This document shows, piece by piece, positions 45,451 to 54,316 of a stretch of DNA of 64,000 nucleotides. Position 1 is the stretch's first letter. The number at the start of each line of letters is the position of its first letter. Below the pieces are notes generated by a model. It had not been told where the DNA came from. It saw only the letters and a program-made list of their open reading frames with translations, and did no database searches. Origin of the DNA: Paraburkholderia kururiensis JCM 10599 = LMG 19447 (GTDB lineage: Bacteria > Pseudomonadota > Gammaproteobacteria > Burkholderiales > Burkholderiaceae); assembly GCF_003986935.1 (NCBI RefSeq), contig NZ_RJZE01000019.1, positions 62,001 through 126,000 on the forward strand, given 5' to 3'. The position numbers and the translations under genes were made by a program.

Positions 45451-48194
45451 GCGAAGCACAGAAGGTCGAGGCAAGCCTGCCGAAAGACGCGGCGCCGCGC
45501 CGCTACCGATGGTTCGACGTGGTCCGCCAGGCCGCGCGCATGACGGCCCGCGACTGGCGCGCGGGCGAACTGACCATGCTTGCGCTCGCGCTGGTGCTGG
45601 CCGTCACCGCGCTTTCGAGCGTCGGCTTTCTCGCTGACCGGCTGCAACAAGGGCTCGAACGCGACGCGCGACAAATGATCGCGGCCGACTTCATCGTGCG
45701 CGCCGACCATCCCGTCGATCCCCAATTCGCCCGCGAGGCCGAGACGCTCGGCTTGCGTACCGCATCGACAGCGATTTTTCCGACGATGGTGAGCGGCGGT
45801 GCGGCTTCGGCATCGGGGGCGGCTGCATCTACGGGCGAGGCTTCGGGCTCAACTTCGGGTTCAACTTTGGGCTCAACTTCGGCCTCAAGCCCGGCTGCGG
45901 CCGCGACGCGCGCGCGGCGGGGCGGCGACGTCGCGCAGTCGCAACCGGCAGCCGAGGCCGCCCAGCCTGCGCCCACCCTCGCACGCCTCTCCGCCGTGAA
46001 GGCCGTCTCGCCGGGATATCCGTTGCGCGGCGCGCTGCGCATCGCGTCCGGGCCCAACGCGCCGGATCACGCCGCAACCGGCATCCCCGCGCCCGGCACC
46101 GTCTGGGTGGACGAACAATTGCTCGATACGCTCAACCTGCGCGTGGGCGACACGGTGCTGGTGGGCGGGCGCACCTTCAAGGTGGCCGCGATGATTACCC
46201 GCGAGCTGGATCGCGGCTTCTCGTTCGTCAATTTCTCGCCGCGTCTCATGATGCGCGCCGATGAGCTTTCGTCCACCGGCCTGATCGGCTACGGCAGTCG
46301 GGTCACCTGGCGGCTGCTCGTGGCGGGGCCCGATGACGCCGTGGCGCGTTTTGCCGGGTGGGCCCATGCGCGCGTGGACGGCGGCAAGATGCGCGGCGTC
46401 GCGCTCGAATCGTTGCAGGACGGGCAGCCGCAGGTGCGGCAGACGCTCGATCGCGCGGGCCACTTCCTCACGCTCGTCGCGCTGCTCACGGCCTTGCTCG
46501 CGGCGGTCGCCATCGCCATGACCGCGCACCGCTACACGCGCCGCCATCTGGACAGCTGCGCGCAGATGCGCTGCCTCGGCGTGAGCCAGCGCACGTTGCG
46601 CGTGCTGTTCACGCTCGAGTTCCTGACGGTGGGGCTCGTGGGCGGCATCGCGGGCCTCGCGCTCGGTTTCGGCGGACACCTCGCTTTGCTCGCGTGGCTC
46701 GGCAGTCTGATCGACGTCGCGCTGCCGTATCCGCGTGTGTGGCCCGCGCTCGAAGGGCTGGCGGCCGGCCTCGTGCTGCTGCTCGGCTTCGCGCTGCCGC
46801 CGCTGTTGCCGCTCACACGCGTGCCGCCGGTGCGGGTGCTGCGTCGCGAGTGGGGCGAGGCGGGGCGCACGGCGTGGGCCGCTTACGCGCTCGGCATCGC
46901 GCTCTTCGCCGGCCTGCTCGTGCTTGCCGCAGGCGAACTCAAGCTGGGCGGCATCGTGGCGGGCGGCTTCGCGGGCGGGCTGCTGCTGTTCTCAGTCGTC
47001 GCGCGGCTCGCGCTCTGGGCCGCCGCGCACGTGGCGCGCAGCGAGCGCGTGAACGCGAGCGTCGGCTGGCGTTATGCGCTTGCTTCGCTGGAGCGGCGCG
47101 CGGGCGCGAGCGCACTGCAGATTACGGCGCTCGGCATCGGGCTGATGTGCCTGCTGCTCATCGCGATGACGCGCAACGACCTGATCGACGGCTGGCGCAA
47201 ATCGACGCCGCCCGACGCACCGAACGAATTCATCATCGACATTCAGCCCGACCAGCGCGCAGGCGTGCTCGACTACCTGAAGGCGCACGGCTTTGCCGAC
47301 GTGACGCTCGAACCGATGGTGCGCGCGCGGCTCGTCGCCATCAACGGCAAGCCGGTCAATCCGGACAGCTACAAGAGCGAAGACGCGCGGCGCCTCGTTG
47401 ATCGCGAATTCAACCTCTCGTACACGACGAAGCTGCCCGACGACAATCGCATCGAGGCGGGCAAGTGGTATGGCGACTCGAAGGCGCCGCAGCTTTCCAT
47501 GGAGCAGGGGCTTGCCAAAATCCTCAACGTGAAGCCCGGCGATACGCTGCGCTTCGACGTGACGGGCATGACTGTCGATGCGCCCATCACGAGCACGCGC
47601 AAGCTCGACTGGGGATCGTTCAAGGTGAACTTCTTCGTGCTGATGCCGCCCGCGCTGCTGCAGGATTTTCCGTCGATGTTCATCACGAGCTTTCACGTGC
47701 CGCGCGAGCAGCGCGGCGTGATCGACGGACTCGTTGCCGCGTATCCGAACGTCACCGCCATCGACACCGCGCCCATCCTCTCGCAGGTGCAGCGCGTGAT
47801 CGGCCAGGTGATCGGCGCCGTGCAGTTTCTGTTCGCGTTCACGCTGGGGGCGGGGCTGCTCGTGCTGTACGCGGCGCTTGCCGGAACCCGCGACGAACGT
47901 GTGCGAGAATCCGCGCTGCTGCGTGCGCTGGGGGCCTCGCACCGCCAGGTGCTCACGGTGCAGTTCGCTGAATTCGCCGTGGTGGGCGCGCTCGCGGGGC
48001 TCATGGGCGCGGCAGGCGCGCAGGCCGTGGGCGTGGTGCTCGCCACGCGCGTGTTCGACTTCTATCTCGCCTTCGACCCGTGGCTGCTGCCGGCCGGCGT
48101 GGTGGCCGGCGTGGCGTGCGCGGCGGTGGGCGGCTGGCTCAGTCTGCGCAACGTGCTGGCGCGGCCGGCGCTGCAATCGCTGCGGGACGCGTGA
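45447..48194 (+). CDS. large FtsX/MacB-type ABC transporter permease (YbbP-like)
   Basis: A 915-residue membrane protein with the ten-helix layout of YbbP-like permeases: one N-terminal helix, a big periplasmic domain, FtsX cores near 330-500 and at the C-terminus (GAGLLVLYAALAGTRDERVRESALLRALGA). The TTG start has GAGGAG upstream and overlaps the DUF4126 stop. Residues 113-165 are an inserted Ser/Gly/Ala-rich stretch, in part (132-147) from a 12-bp repeat at 45840-45887. No ABC ATPase gene is adjacent; YbbP usually pairs with YbbA. Role is possibly lipoprotein or lipid handling; the substrate is unknown. Confidence 0.88.
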   Translation: MSEAQKVEASLPKDAAPRRYRWFDVVRQAARMTARDWRAGELTMLALALVLAVTALSSVGFLADRLQQGLERDARQMIAADFIVRADHPVDPQFAREAETLGLRTASTAIFPTMVSGGAASASGAAASTGEASGSTSGSTLGSTSASSPAAAATRARRGGDVAQSQPAAEAAQPAPTLARLSAVKAVSPGYPLRGALRIASGPNAPDHAATGIPAPGTVWVDEQLLDTLNLRVGDTVLVGGRTFKVAAMITRELDRGFSFVNFSPRLMMRADELSSTGLIGYGSRVTWRLLVAGPDDAVARFAGWAHARVDGGKMRGVALESLQDGQPQVRQTLDRAGHFLTLVALLTALLAAVAIAMTAHRYTRRHLDSCAQMRCLGVSQRTLRVLFTLEFLTVGLVGGIAGLALGFGGHLALLAWLGSLIDVALPYPRVWPALEGLAAGLVLLLGFALPPLLPLTRVPPVRVLRREWGEAGRTAWAAYALGIALFAGLLVLAAGELKLGGIVAGGFAGGLLLFSVVARLALWAAAHVARSERVNASVGWRYALASLERRAGASALQITALGIGLMCLLLIAMTRNDLIDGWRKSTPPDAPNEFIIDIQPDQRAGVLDYLKAHGFADVTLEPMVRARLVAINGKPVNPDSYKSEDARRLVDREFNLSYTTKLPDDNRIEAGKWYGDSKAPQLSMEQGLAKILNVKPGDTLRFDVTGMTVDAPITSTRKLDWGSFKVNFFVLMPPALLQDFPSMFITSFHVPREQRGVIDGLVAAYPNVTAIDTAPILSQVQRVIGQVIGAVQFLFAFTLGAGLLVLYAALAGTRDERVRESALLRALGASHRQVLTVQFAEFAVVGALAGLMGAAGAQAVGVVLATRVFDFYLAFDPWLLPAGVVAGVACAAVGGWLSLRNVLARPALQSLRDA
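45840..45887. repeat. 12-bp in-frame tandem repeat inside the permease gene
   Basis: Four units of the type acttcgggctca encode repeated SGST/LGST-like tetrapeptides in the periplasmic part of the permease. Confidence 0.85.
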
Positions 48195-48234
48195 GACGCG
48201 ATGCATCAGGGGCGTGATGCGGCCTTATCGACGA

Positions 48235-48263
48235 GGCTTCATTGAAGCCGCATCAATGAAGCC
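48235..48263 (+). terminator. hairpin after the permease gene
   Basis: A perfect 11-bp stem (ggcttcattga/tcaatgaagcc) with a 7-base loop starts 40 bases after the permease stop. A run of seven Ts lies 20 bases further on, too far for a textbook terminator, so function is moderately likely. Confidence 0.5.
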
Positions 48264-48308
48264 TTGCTTTCCCGCCCGCATTTTTTTCCGACTTCCTTTC
48301 TTGACCGT

Positions 48309-48719
48309 ATGACCGATCCGAACGACGAAGCGCCGACCCAACCCACGGCCTTCGAACTCGTGGGCGGCGAGGCGCGCGTGCGCGAACTCGTCGACCGCTT
48401 CTATGACCTGATGGACCTCGAGCCCGAATTCGCGGGCCTGCGCGCGCTGCATCCGCCAACGCTGGACGGCTCGCGCGACAAGCTCTTCTGGTTCCTCTGC
48501 GGCTGGCTGGGCGGCCCGGACCACTACATCAGCCGCTTCGGGCATCCGCGGCTGCGTGCGCGGCACCTGCCGTACGCCATCGCATCGGACGAGCGTGACC
48601 AGTGGCTGCGCTGCATGGCCTGGGCGATGGAGGACGTCGGTTTGCCCGAGCCGCTGCGCGAGCGTCTGCTGCATTCGTTTTTCGAGACCGCCGACTGGAT
48701 GCGCAATCGTCCGGGTTGA
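48309..48719 (+). CDS. group II truncated hemoglobin
   Basis: A 136-residue heme globin. Truncated-globin features are FELVGGEARVRELVDRFYDLMD at the start, the WFLCGWLGGPDHYISRFGHPRLRARH segment with the proximal histidine, and a C-terminal AWAMEDVG helix containing the conserved Trp. Group II members handle oxygen, NO or peroxide. No ribosome site is clear before ATG 48309. The stop codon lies inside a 12-bp tandem repeat (48711-48770). Confidence 0.92.
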   Translation: MTDPNDEAPTQPTAFELVGGEARVRELVDRFYDLMDLEPEFAGLRALHPPTLDGSRDKLFWFLCGWLGGPDHYISRFGHPRLRARHLPYAIASDERDQWLRCMAWAMEDVGLPEPLRERLLHSFFETADWMRNRPG

Positions 48720-48770
48720 TCTCCGGGTTGATGTGCTGGTTGATGTGCAGGCTGAGGTCCTGGCTGATGG
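48711..48770. repeat. 12-bp tandem repeat spanning the globin stop codon
   Basis: Five in-phase units (ccgggttgatct, ccgggttgatgt, gctggttgatgt, gcaggctgaggt, cctggctgatgg). The globin TGA lies within the first unit, and each unit except the fourth repeats the tga trinucleotide. Confidence 0.9.
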
Positions 48771-48992
48771 CGCGCTGCGCCGGCGGTTCAGTGCTGGCCT
48801 GTTCGTCGGACCAGTACAGTCCGGTGACAGTTGGCCTGGAGGCAGCCTGTCCCCCGCAGCGCGGGCGACGCAATAATGGCCGCCATGCCGCATGGTTGGT
48901 GTGGCGCGCTGGCGGGATGCATGCCGCACGCTTATGGCACCTTGAGCGCCCGCCGCCTCCATGAAGCCCCACGAAACCGACAGGAAACGATC

Positions 48993-49724
48993 ATGACCAC
49001 GAAGGCGCTCTTTCGCGACGACGCTTATCTCACGCAATGCGACGCGTTGATCACCGCGATCGACGAGCAGGGCATTCATCTCGACCAGACGGTGTTCTAT
49101 CCGCTCGGCGGCGGCCAGGCGGGCGACACGGGCGCGCTCACGCTCGAAGACGGCACGCGCATCGCGATTGCGGACACGCGCAAGGCGAAATTCGAAGGCG
49201 CCACACCGGACGATGCCGTCCACGTGCCCGCGCCGGAACAGGAGGCGCTGCTAGCGCGCCTGCGTGTGGGCGAACGCGTGCGCGCGGAGATCGACTGGGC
49301 GCGCCGTTACCGGCACATGCGTCTGCACACGGCAAGCCACCTGATGTGCGCGGTGCTGCCGTATCCCGTGGATGGTTGCAGCATCACGGCGGACTACGCG
49401 CGGCTCGACTTCGCGACCGTGGAGCCGATCGAACGCGACAGGGTGGAGGCGCGCCTGGGCGACCTGGTGGAAGGCTCGCATGCGGTGGCCACCGTCTGGA
49501 TCACCGACGACGAAATGCAGCAGCGTCCCGAGCTGGTGCGCACGATGAGCGTGAAGCCGCCCATGGGACTGGGCCGCGTGCGGCTGCTGCGCATCGAAGA
49601 CGTAGACCTTCAGCCCTGCGGCGGCACGCACGTGCGCAATACGAGCGAGATCGGCGCGCTGCGCGTGGCGAAGCTCGAAAAGAAGAGCGCGCGTACGCGG
49701 CGGCTCGTGCTGGAGTTCGCATGA
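48993..49724 (+). CDS. alanyl-tRNA editing protein (AlaX type)
   Basis: A 243-residue stand-alone editing domain related to AlaRS, hydrolysing mischarged Ser- or Gly-tRNA(Ala). Zinc-site motifs HTASH (HxxxH) and CGGTH are both present; the N-terminal barrel has FYPLGGGQAGDTG. AGGAAA precedes the ATG at 48993; the frame upstream is open but unsupported. Its stop overlaps the next gene (ATGA). Confidence 0.93.
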   Translation: MTTKALFRDDAYLTQCDALITAIDEQGIHLDQTVFYPLGGGQAGDTGALTLEDGTRIAIADTRKAKFEGATPDDAVHVPAPEQEALLARLRVGERVRAEIDWARRYRHMRLHTASHLMCAVLPYPVDGCSITADYARLDFATVEPIERDRVEARLGDLVEGSHAVATVWITDDEMQQRPELVRTMSVKPPMGLGRVRLLRIEDVDLQPCGGTHVRNTSEIGALRVAKLEKKSARTRRLVLEFA

Positions 49725-50353
49725 GCGCGTCAGTCGCTGCAGGCAGCGACTGGAGCCGCGATTACGCGCAGCTCGATGCCCGCGCGAAGGCGGTGCTCGA
49801 CTTCTGGTTCGGCGAGCCGGATTCGCCCGGCTACGGCGCGAAGCGAAAGATCTGGTTCGCACGCGACGAAGCGTTCGACAGCGAGCTTCGCGAGCGCTTC
49901 GGCGAACTGATCGTGCCGGGCCGCGAAGGCGCGCTCGATGCGTGGACCGCCACGGCGCCCGGCGCGCTGGCGCTCGTCATCGTGCTCGACCAGTTTTCGC
50001 GCAACTGCCATCGCGGCACGCCGCACGCGTTCGCGGGCGATCCAAAGGCGCTCGCTGTCGCGCGGCAGATGGTGGCGAGCGGCGCGGACCGTCTGCTGCC
50101 CAGCGTGCATCACCGCGCGTTTGCGTACCTGCCGTTCGAGCACGACGAGTCGGATGCGAGCCAGCACGAATCGCTGCGGCTCTTTCGCGGGCTCGCCGAC
50201 GAACCGGGCGGTGACGACTACTACCGGTACGCGGTGCGGCACGCGCAGGTGATCGAGCGCTTCAGGCGCTATCCGCATCGGAATGCGGTGCTCGCGCGGC
50301 CCTCCACGCAGGAGGAAGAGGCGTTCCTGCGCGAGCCGGGGTCTTCGTTTTAG
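49721..50353 (+). CDS. DUF924 family protein
   Basis: A 210-residue soluble, alpha-helical protein of the DUF924 family. Hallmarks are VLDFWFGEPDSPGYG near the start, the KIWF-x-RDEAFD piece, LVIVLDQFSRNCHRGTPHAFAGD and YLPFEHDES. The molecular function is unknown to me. Its ATG is embedded in the alaX stop, so the two are translationally coupled. Convergent with the ArnT-like gene. Confidence 0.9.
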   Translation: MSASVAAGSDWSRDYAQLDARAKAVLDFWFGEPDSPGYGAKRKIWFARDEAFDSELRERFGELIVPGREGALDAWTATAPGALALVIVLDQFSRNCHRGTPHAFAGDPKALAVARQMVASGADRLLPSVHHRAFAYLPFEHDESDASQHESLRLFRGLADEPGGDDYYRYAVRHAQVIERFRRYPHRNAVLARPSTQEEEAFLREPGSSF

Positions 50354-50379
50354 GGGTTTCGGCGGGTTTGCGGTGGTGG

Positions 50380-50407
50380 TGGCCCGCGGTGGCGGATTCG
50401 CGGGCCA
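50380..50407. terminator. hairpin between convergent DUF924 and ArnT-like genes
   Basis: A perfect 9-bp stem (tggcccgcg/cgcgggcca) with a 10-base loop sits in the 84-base gap between two stops. It could serve both strands, but no T-run follows on either. Confidence 0.4.
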
Positions 50408-50437
50408 GCAGCGCTTCACACTGGACTCAAACGATAT

Positions 50438-52534
50438 TCAATCGAGTGGCGGCATCGCATCGGGCGTGCGCACGAACACGCGCAGCAGTTCGTCCGTATC
50501 GCCGGGACGCGCGCCCGACCAGAACAGCTGCCAGCCGTCGCCGGGCGAGCGCGCGTCGTTCCTGCGGCTCTCCACGATGAGCCACGTGCACTCGGTGGTC
50601 GCCGGGTCGGTGGGCACGTGTTCGATGCCCGCGAAGTAATACAGCATGGGCGCTTCGGATTCGCCGAGCCCGCTGCTCGCCATGCAGTCGCCCTCGTTCC
50701 ATTCGACGGCGAGATGCGCCGAGAGGTCTTCGAACACCGAGCGGTAGCTCTTCGCTTCATCGAGCCACGGCAGCAGCAGCGTGCTGATGAGCCCCCACAC
50801 GGCGGTCGCGCCGAGGCACCAGCTGAGCGCGCCGCGCCAGCGGCCGCTGTGCTTGAGCGCGGGCAGCAGCCAGAGCCAGCCCGCGGTCAGCGCGATGCCG
50901 GCGGCGACGAGCGTCGGTCGCACCGGCATCGTCCAGTCGAGCGGCAGCCAGCGGCCGAGCCGTGCGAGCGAGGCGTGCGTGCCGACCGGGCCCGTCATCG
51001 TCGACCAGATGATCCACGCGAGCAGCACGAGGGAGCCGAACAGCACGCGGCCCGTCATGTCCCAGATCACGGCAAGACGCGCGGGCAACCGGCGGATGCC
51101 GTCGGCGGCGAGCACCGCGAGCGCCGGCATGAACGGCAGGATGTACAGCACGCGCACCGTGGCCGACGTCTGCAGCACGGCCACGCCGACGCCTGCGAAA
51201 AGCGTGGGCAGCGCCACCTGGGGCTCGCGCCAACGCCGCCAGGTGCCCGTTGCCAGCGCGACGAAGGCGAGCGGCCCCGCCGGGAAGCCCGCCGTGAGCA
51301 GCGCGCGCAGGGCGAACAGATGTCCGTCGTTTTCCGAGCCCAGTTCGGGCACCGAAAAACCGAGGAAGCGGCCGACGTTGTTGTCCCAGAACCAGACCTT
51401 GAAGAGCGCCTCGGAGCGCAGATAGAAACAGACCGGCCAGATCAGCGCGAACGGCGCGCACACCAGCGCGGCTACGGCAAGCGAGCGCATGAACGCGCGG
51501 CTGCGGCAGGCCGGATAGAGCGCGAGCACGCCGCAGACGGTGGCGCCGAACACGAGCGGCAGGAACAGTCCCTTGGTCATCAGCGTGATGCCCACGCCTG
51601 CGCCGAGCAGGGCGGCGGGCACGCGCGTGTTGGTCTGCGTGTCGGGTTGCGACCATGTCTTTGTCCGTGCCTTTGTCCGAGCTTCTGTCTGTACCCCGGC
51701 CGTGGCTGTGCCGCCGTTCGTTTGCGCCTGATTGGCCGCGCGGGTGGCCAGATGCGCGGCCAGATGCGCGACCACCAGCTCGTAGAGTCCGCACAGACCC
51801 ATCGCCGCGCCGGCCATCAGCGCGACGTCGGTCATCATGTCGTGAACGTGCTTGATGACGACGAGGCTGCCCGCAAAGAGCGCGACCGTACCGATCACGC
51901 GCAGGTCGAGCCAGCGGGCGGCGCCGGTCGTGCGCTTCGCGAGGCGCGCCGTGAAATAGAGCGCCAGCGCGGCGAACAGCGCACTCGCGAGGCGAGCCGC
52001 GTCGTGCAGGGGCAGATACCGTCCGAGGCTCCACGCGAGTCCCGCTGCGACCCAGTCGTAGAGCGGCGGCTTTTCGACGAACGGCTGTCCCGCGTTGGTC
52101 GGCACGACGAGGTCGCCCGTTTCCAGCATGTGCTGGACGATGCCGAACGTGTAGGTCTCGTCCTGCTTCCACGGGTCGTGGCCCAGCGTGCCGGGCAGCA
52201 GCCAGGCGCAGACGAGCGCAATGGCGATGAGCCAGATCAGCCGACGCGACCATGCGAGCGCCTGCGCGCCCGAAGCGGGCGCGAGCGGCGGACCGAGTGG
52301 ATCGGCAGGAACGGGCGCGACGGCTTCGCCTTGCGAGGCGAGCGCAATGGGTCGTGCGGGGGACGCCGTGCCTTCGGCGGATGGCGTGCCGGCAGACGCT
52401 TCGGGGGCCATGGCCGTTGATGCCGCGACCGGAAGGACGGCTGCGGCCAGACCGGACGCCGGCGAGCCGGCATCGGGCGTACCCGCCGCCGGCCCTCCCA
52501 CAAGCCCGGCGACGGGGTGATTCGGTTGACGCAT
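50438..52534 (-). CDS. ArnT-like glycosyltransferase (GT39/GT83 membrane family)
   Basis: A 698-residue inner-membrane lipid-linked sugar transferase. After an Ala/Pro-rich stretch (about 1-92), helix 1 leads to the first periplasmic loop with the catalytic acidic pair in PWKQDETYTFG and the EKPPLYDWVAAGLAW motif characteristic of ArnT-type enzymes. About ten more helices follow, then a soluble C-terminal domain. An insert near 260-310 (HLAAHLATRAAN, then Thr/Lys/Gln-rich) is encoded by 12-bp repeats (51657-51692, 51746-51769). Substrate is unknown: aminoarabinose on lipid A is possible, but other undecaprenyl-phosphate sugars equally so. Confidence 0.85.
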   Translation of the reverse strand: MRQPNHPVAGLVGGPAAGTPDAGSPASGLAAAVLPVAASTAMAPEASAGTPSAEGTASPARPIALASQGEAVAPVPADPLGPPLAPASGAQALAWSRRLIWLIAIALVCAWLLPGTLGHDPWKQDETYTFGIVQHMLETGDLVVPTNAGQPFVEKPPLYDWVAAGLAWSLGRYLPLHDAARLASALFAALALYFTARLAKRTTGAARWLDLRVIGTVALFAGSLVVIKHVHDMMTDVALMAGAAMGLCGLYELVVAHLAAHLATRAANQAQTNGGTATAGVQTEARTKARTKTWSQPDTQTNTRVPAALLGAGVGITLMTKGLFLPLVFGATVCGVLALYPACRSRAFMRSLAVAALVCAPFALIWPVCFYLRSEALFKVWFWDNNVGRFLGFSVPELGSENDGHLFALRALLTAGFPAGPLAFVALATGTWRRWREPQVALPTLFAGVGVAVLQTSATVRVLYILPFMPALAVLAADGIRRLPARLAVIWDMTGRVLFGSLVLLAWIIWSTMTGPVGTHASLARLGRWLPLDWTMPVRPTLVAAGIALTAGWLWLLPALKHSGRWRGALSWCLGATAVWGLISTLLLPWLDEAKSYRSVFEDLSAHLAVEWNEGDCMASSGLGESEAPMLYYFAGIEHVPTDPATTECTWLIVESRRNDARSPGDGWQLFWSGARPGDTDELLRVFVRTPDAMPPLD
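51657..51769. repeat. two 12-bp in-frame repeats in the ArnT-like gene
   Basis: At 51657-51692 three units like gtctttgtccgt, and at 51746-51769 an exact double ggccagatgcgc. Both lie in the hydrophilic insert and alter its length in steps of four residues. Confidence 0.8.
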
Positions 52535-52853
52535 CTAAAGATCTCGCTCTCGCTCCCGGCTGCTTTGGCGAGGAGCTGTTGTGCATAGGGTCTTGTCCGC
52601 CGGCGGTGCGCGTGTGGCGCGCAGGTCCGTGTCGCGCGGCGGACAAGCTGTCCCGCGATTCTATAGGGGGATTATTACAGCAGGTTACGAAAAGCGAAGA
52701 ACAGTCGTAATCAAGCGACGGTGGGAATCTAGGCCGGGCGAGAGGTGATTGGAGCGGGGCGCGTAGACCGGGTCGCGCCAGACCGGGTCGCGTAGACCGC
52801 GTCTGCTTGCGCAAGACGCGGGCGTGGAAGACCGGTGGGAGTGACGCAGCCCG
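52535..52853. other. 319-base intergenic region with the ArnT-like gene promoter and a 14/15-bp repeat
   Basis: An AT-richer stretch (about 52655-52715) contains, read leftward, TAATAAT and TATAGAAT sequences that could provide a -10 for the ArnT-like gene. At 52761-52803 three units of gcgtagaccgggtc type lie 50 bases beyond the stop of the downstream SDR gene. No coding region is supported. Confidence 0.5.
52761..52803. repeat. 14/15-bp tandem repeat, three copies
   Basis: gcgtagaccgggtc, gcgccagaccgggtc and gcgtagaccgcgtc follow one another just past the SDR stop (in its leftward direction). Confidence 0.8.
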
Positions 52854-53600
52854 TCAGCGGCCGGCGCTGACGTCGAGCAGGGCGCCCGTTACGTAGGAAG
52901 CGGCGTCGCTGAGCAGCCAGACGATGGCTTCGGCCACCTCGTCGGCGGTGCCGGGCCGGCCCAGCGGCGTCTGCGCGCCGAGCACCGCGGCGCGCTCGGG
53001 GCGTCCGCCGCTCGCGTGAATGTCGGTGTCGATCAGGCCAGGCCGCACCGCGTTGACCCGCACGCCTTGCGGCCCGAGTTCCTTGGCGAGGCCGATGGTC
53101 ATGGTGTCGACCGCGCCTTTCGACCCTGCGTAGTCGACGTATTCGTTCGGCGAGCCAAGGCGCGCCGCAGCCGACGACACGTTGACGATCGCACCGCCGT
53201 CGCCGCCGCGGTCCTTCGACATGCGGCGCGCCGCTTCGCGCGCGCAGAGGTAGGCGCCGTAGACGTTGACGTCGAACATACGCCGCAGGCGCTCCGCGCT
53301 CATGTCGGCGAGCGGCAGGGAGGGCGCGACGATACCTGCGTTGTTGACGAGCGCATCGATGCGGCCGAACGCCTTTTCGAGCGTATCGAACATGGCGATG
53401 ACGTCGGCCTCGTTCGCCACGTCGCCGCGTATCAGGCGGGCGTGGCCGCCGGCGCGGCCCACTTGCGCGGCGACTTCCTGGGCGGCGGCTTCGTTGTGGG
53501 CGTAGTTGACGCCCACGGTCCAGCCCCGCGCGCCGAGCAGCCTTGCCGTCGCGCGGCCGATGCCGCGGCTCGCGCCCGTGATCAGAACGACTTTCGACAT
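52854..53600 (-). CDS. short-chain dehydrogenase/reductase
   Basis: A 248-residue classical SDR with all usual elements: cofactor loop TGASRGIG (9-16), NNAG at 86-89, SSAA serine and the YAGSK catalytic motif (Tyr157, Lys161). A GGGAGG site lies six bases before the ATG. The substrate is not predictable; the fold resembles 3-oxoacyl-ACP reductase or sugar dehydrogenase members. It lies 64 bases downstream of the LOG-family gene in the same direction. Unlike the SDR at 33073, this one looks catalytically competent. Confidence 0.9.
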   Translation of the reverse strand: MSKVVLITGASRGIGRATARLLGARGWTVGVNYAHNEAAAQEVAAQVGRAGGHARLIRGDVANEADVIAMFDTLEKAFGRIDALVNNAGIVAPSLPLADMSAERLRRMFDVNVYGAYLCAREAARRMSKDRGGDGGAIVNVSSAAARLGSPNEYVDYAGSKGAVDTMTIGLAKELGPQGVRVNAVRPGLIDTDIHASGGRPERAAVLGAQTPLGRPGTADEVAEAIVWLLSDAASYVTGALLDVSAGR

Positions 53601-53664
53601 TGCGGCCTCCCGCCAGTCAGGTTCACGACGTCACATCGCGTGATTGCAGAAGCTTCGGACGGGT

Positions 53665-54249
53665 TCAAACGGCTTCGCGCGCCGTCGTCCATTTGTCGGC
53701 GACGGGCGGCTGGTAGCGCTGCAGTTTCGCGATCAGCGCATGCGGATCGGCTTCGACCTGCAGGATGTCGAGCCAGTTCTGCCGCATGAAGCCTTCCTGC
53801 ACGGTGTGCCGGAGCAACGCCATCAGCGGGTCGTAGAACCCTTGAATGTTGAGCAGCGCCACCGGCTTCTGGTGATAGCCGAGCTGCGCCCACGTGAATA
53901 CCTCGAACAGTTCCTCGAGCGTGCCGGCACCGCCGGGCAGCGCGACGAAGGCGTCGGCGAAGTCGGCCATCATCTTCTTGCGCTGGTGCATGTCGGGCAC
54001 GACGTGCAGTTCGGAAAGGCCCGTGTGGCCCACTTCCTTGTTGACGAGCAGCTCCGGAATCACGCCGATGGCGCGGCCGCCCTGGGCCAACACTTCGTCG
54101 GCGATGGCGCCCATCAAGCCGACCTTGCCGCCGCCGTAGACGAGCGCCAGATCCGCTTCCACGAGCGCGCGCCCGAATGCCCGCGCCGCCTCCTGATAAT
54201 CGTTCCTCACGCCGAATGAGGAGCCGCAATAGACACAAACCGACTTCAT
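53665..54249 (-). CDS. LOG family protein (cytokinin riboside 5'-monophosphate phosphoribohydrolase-like)
   Basis: A 194-residue Rossmann-type hydrolase that cleaves nucleoside monophosphates to base and ribose phosphate. The signature PGGAGTLEE is at 105-113 with MMADFADAFVALP just before it; the N-terminal VCVYCGSSFG is typical. AGGAAC precedes the ATG. In bacteria the physiological substrate is often AMP-like rather than cytokinin, so the name is at family level. Between the TetR gene and the SDR gene, all leftward. Confidence 0.92.
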   Translation of the reverse strand: MKSVCVYCGSSFGVRNDYQEAARAFGRALVEADLALVYGGGKVGLMGAIADEVLAQGGRAIGVIPELLVNKEVGHTGLSELHVVPDMHQRKKMMADFADAFVALPGGAGTLEELFEVFTWAQLGYHQKPVALLNIQGFYDPLMALLRHTVQEGFMRQNWLDILQVEADPHALIAKLQRYQPPVADKWTTAREAV

Positions 54250-54316
54250 TGCCGAACGTTCCTGTTTTCGTTGCCGTCGAGCGGGCGGGCCGCACCGGCC
54301 GCCGCGCCCATGGGTG

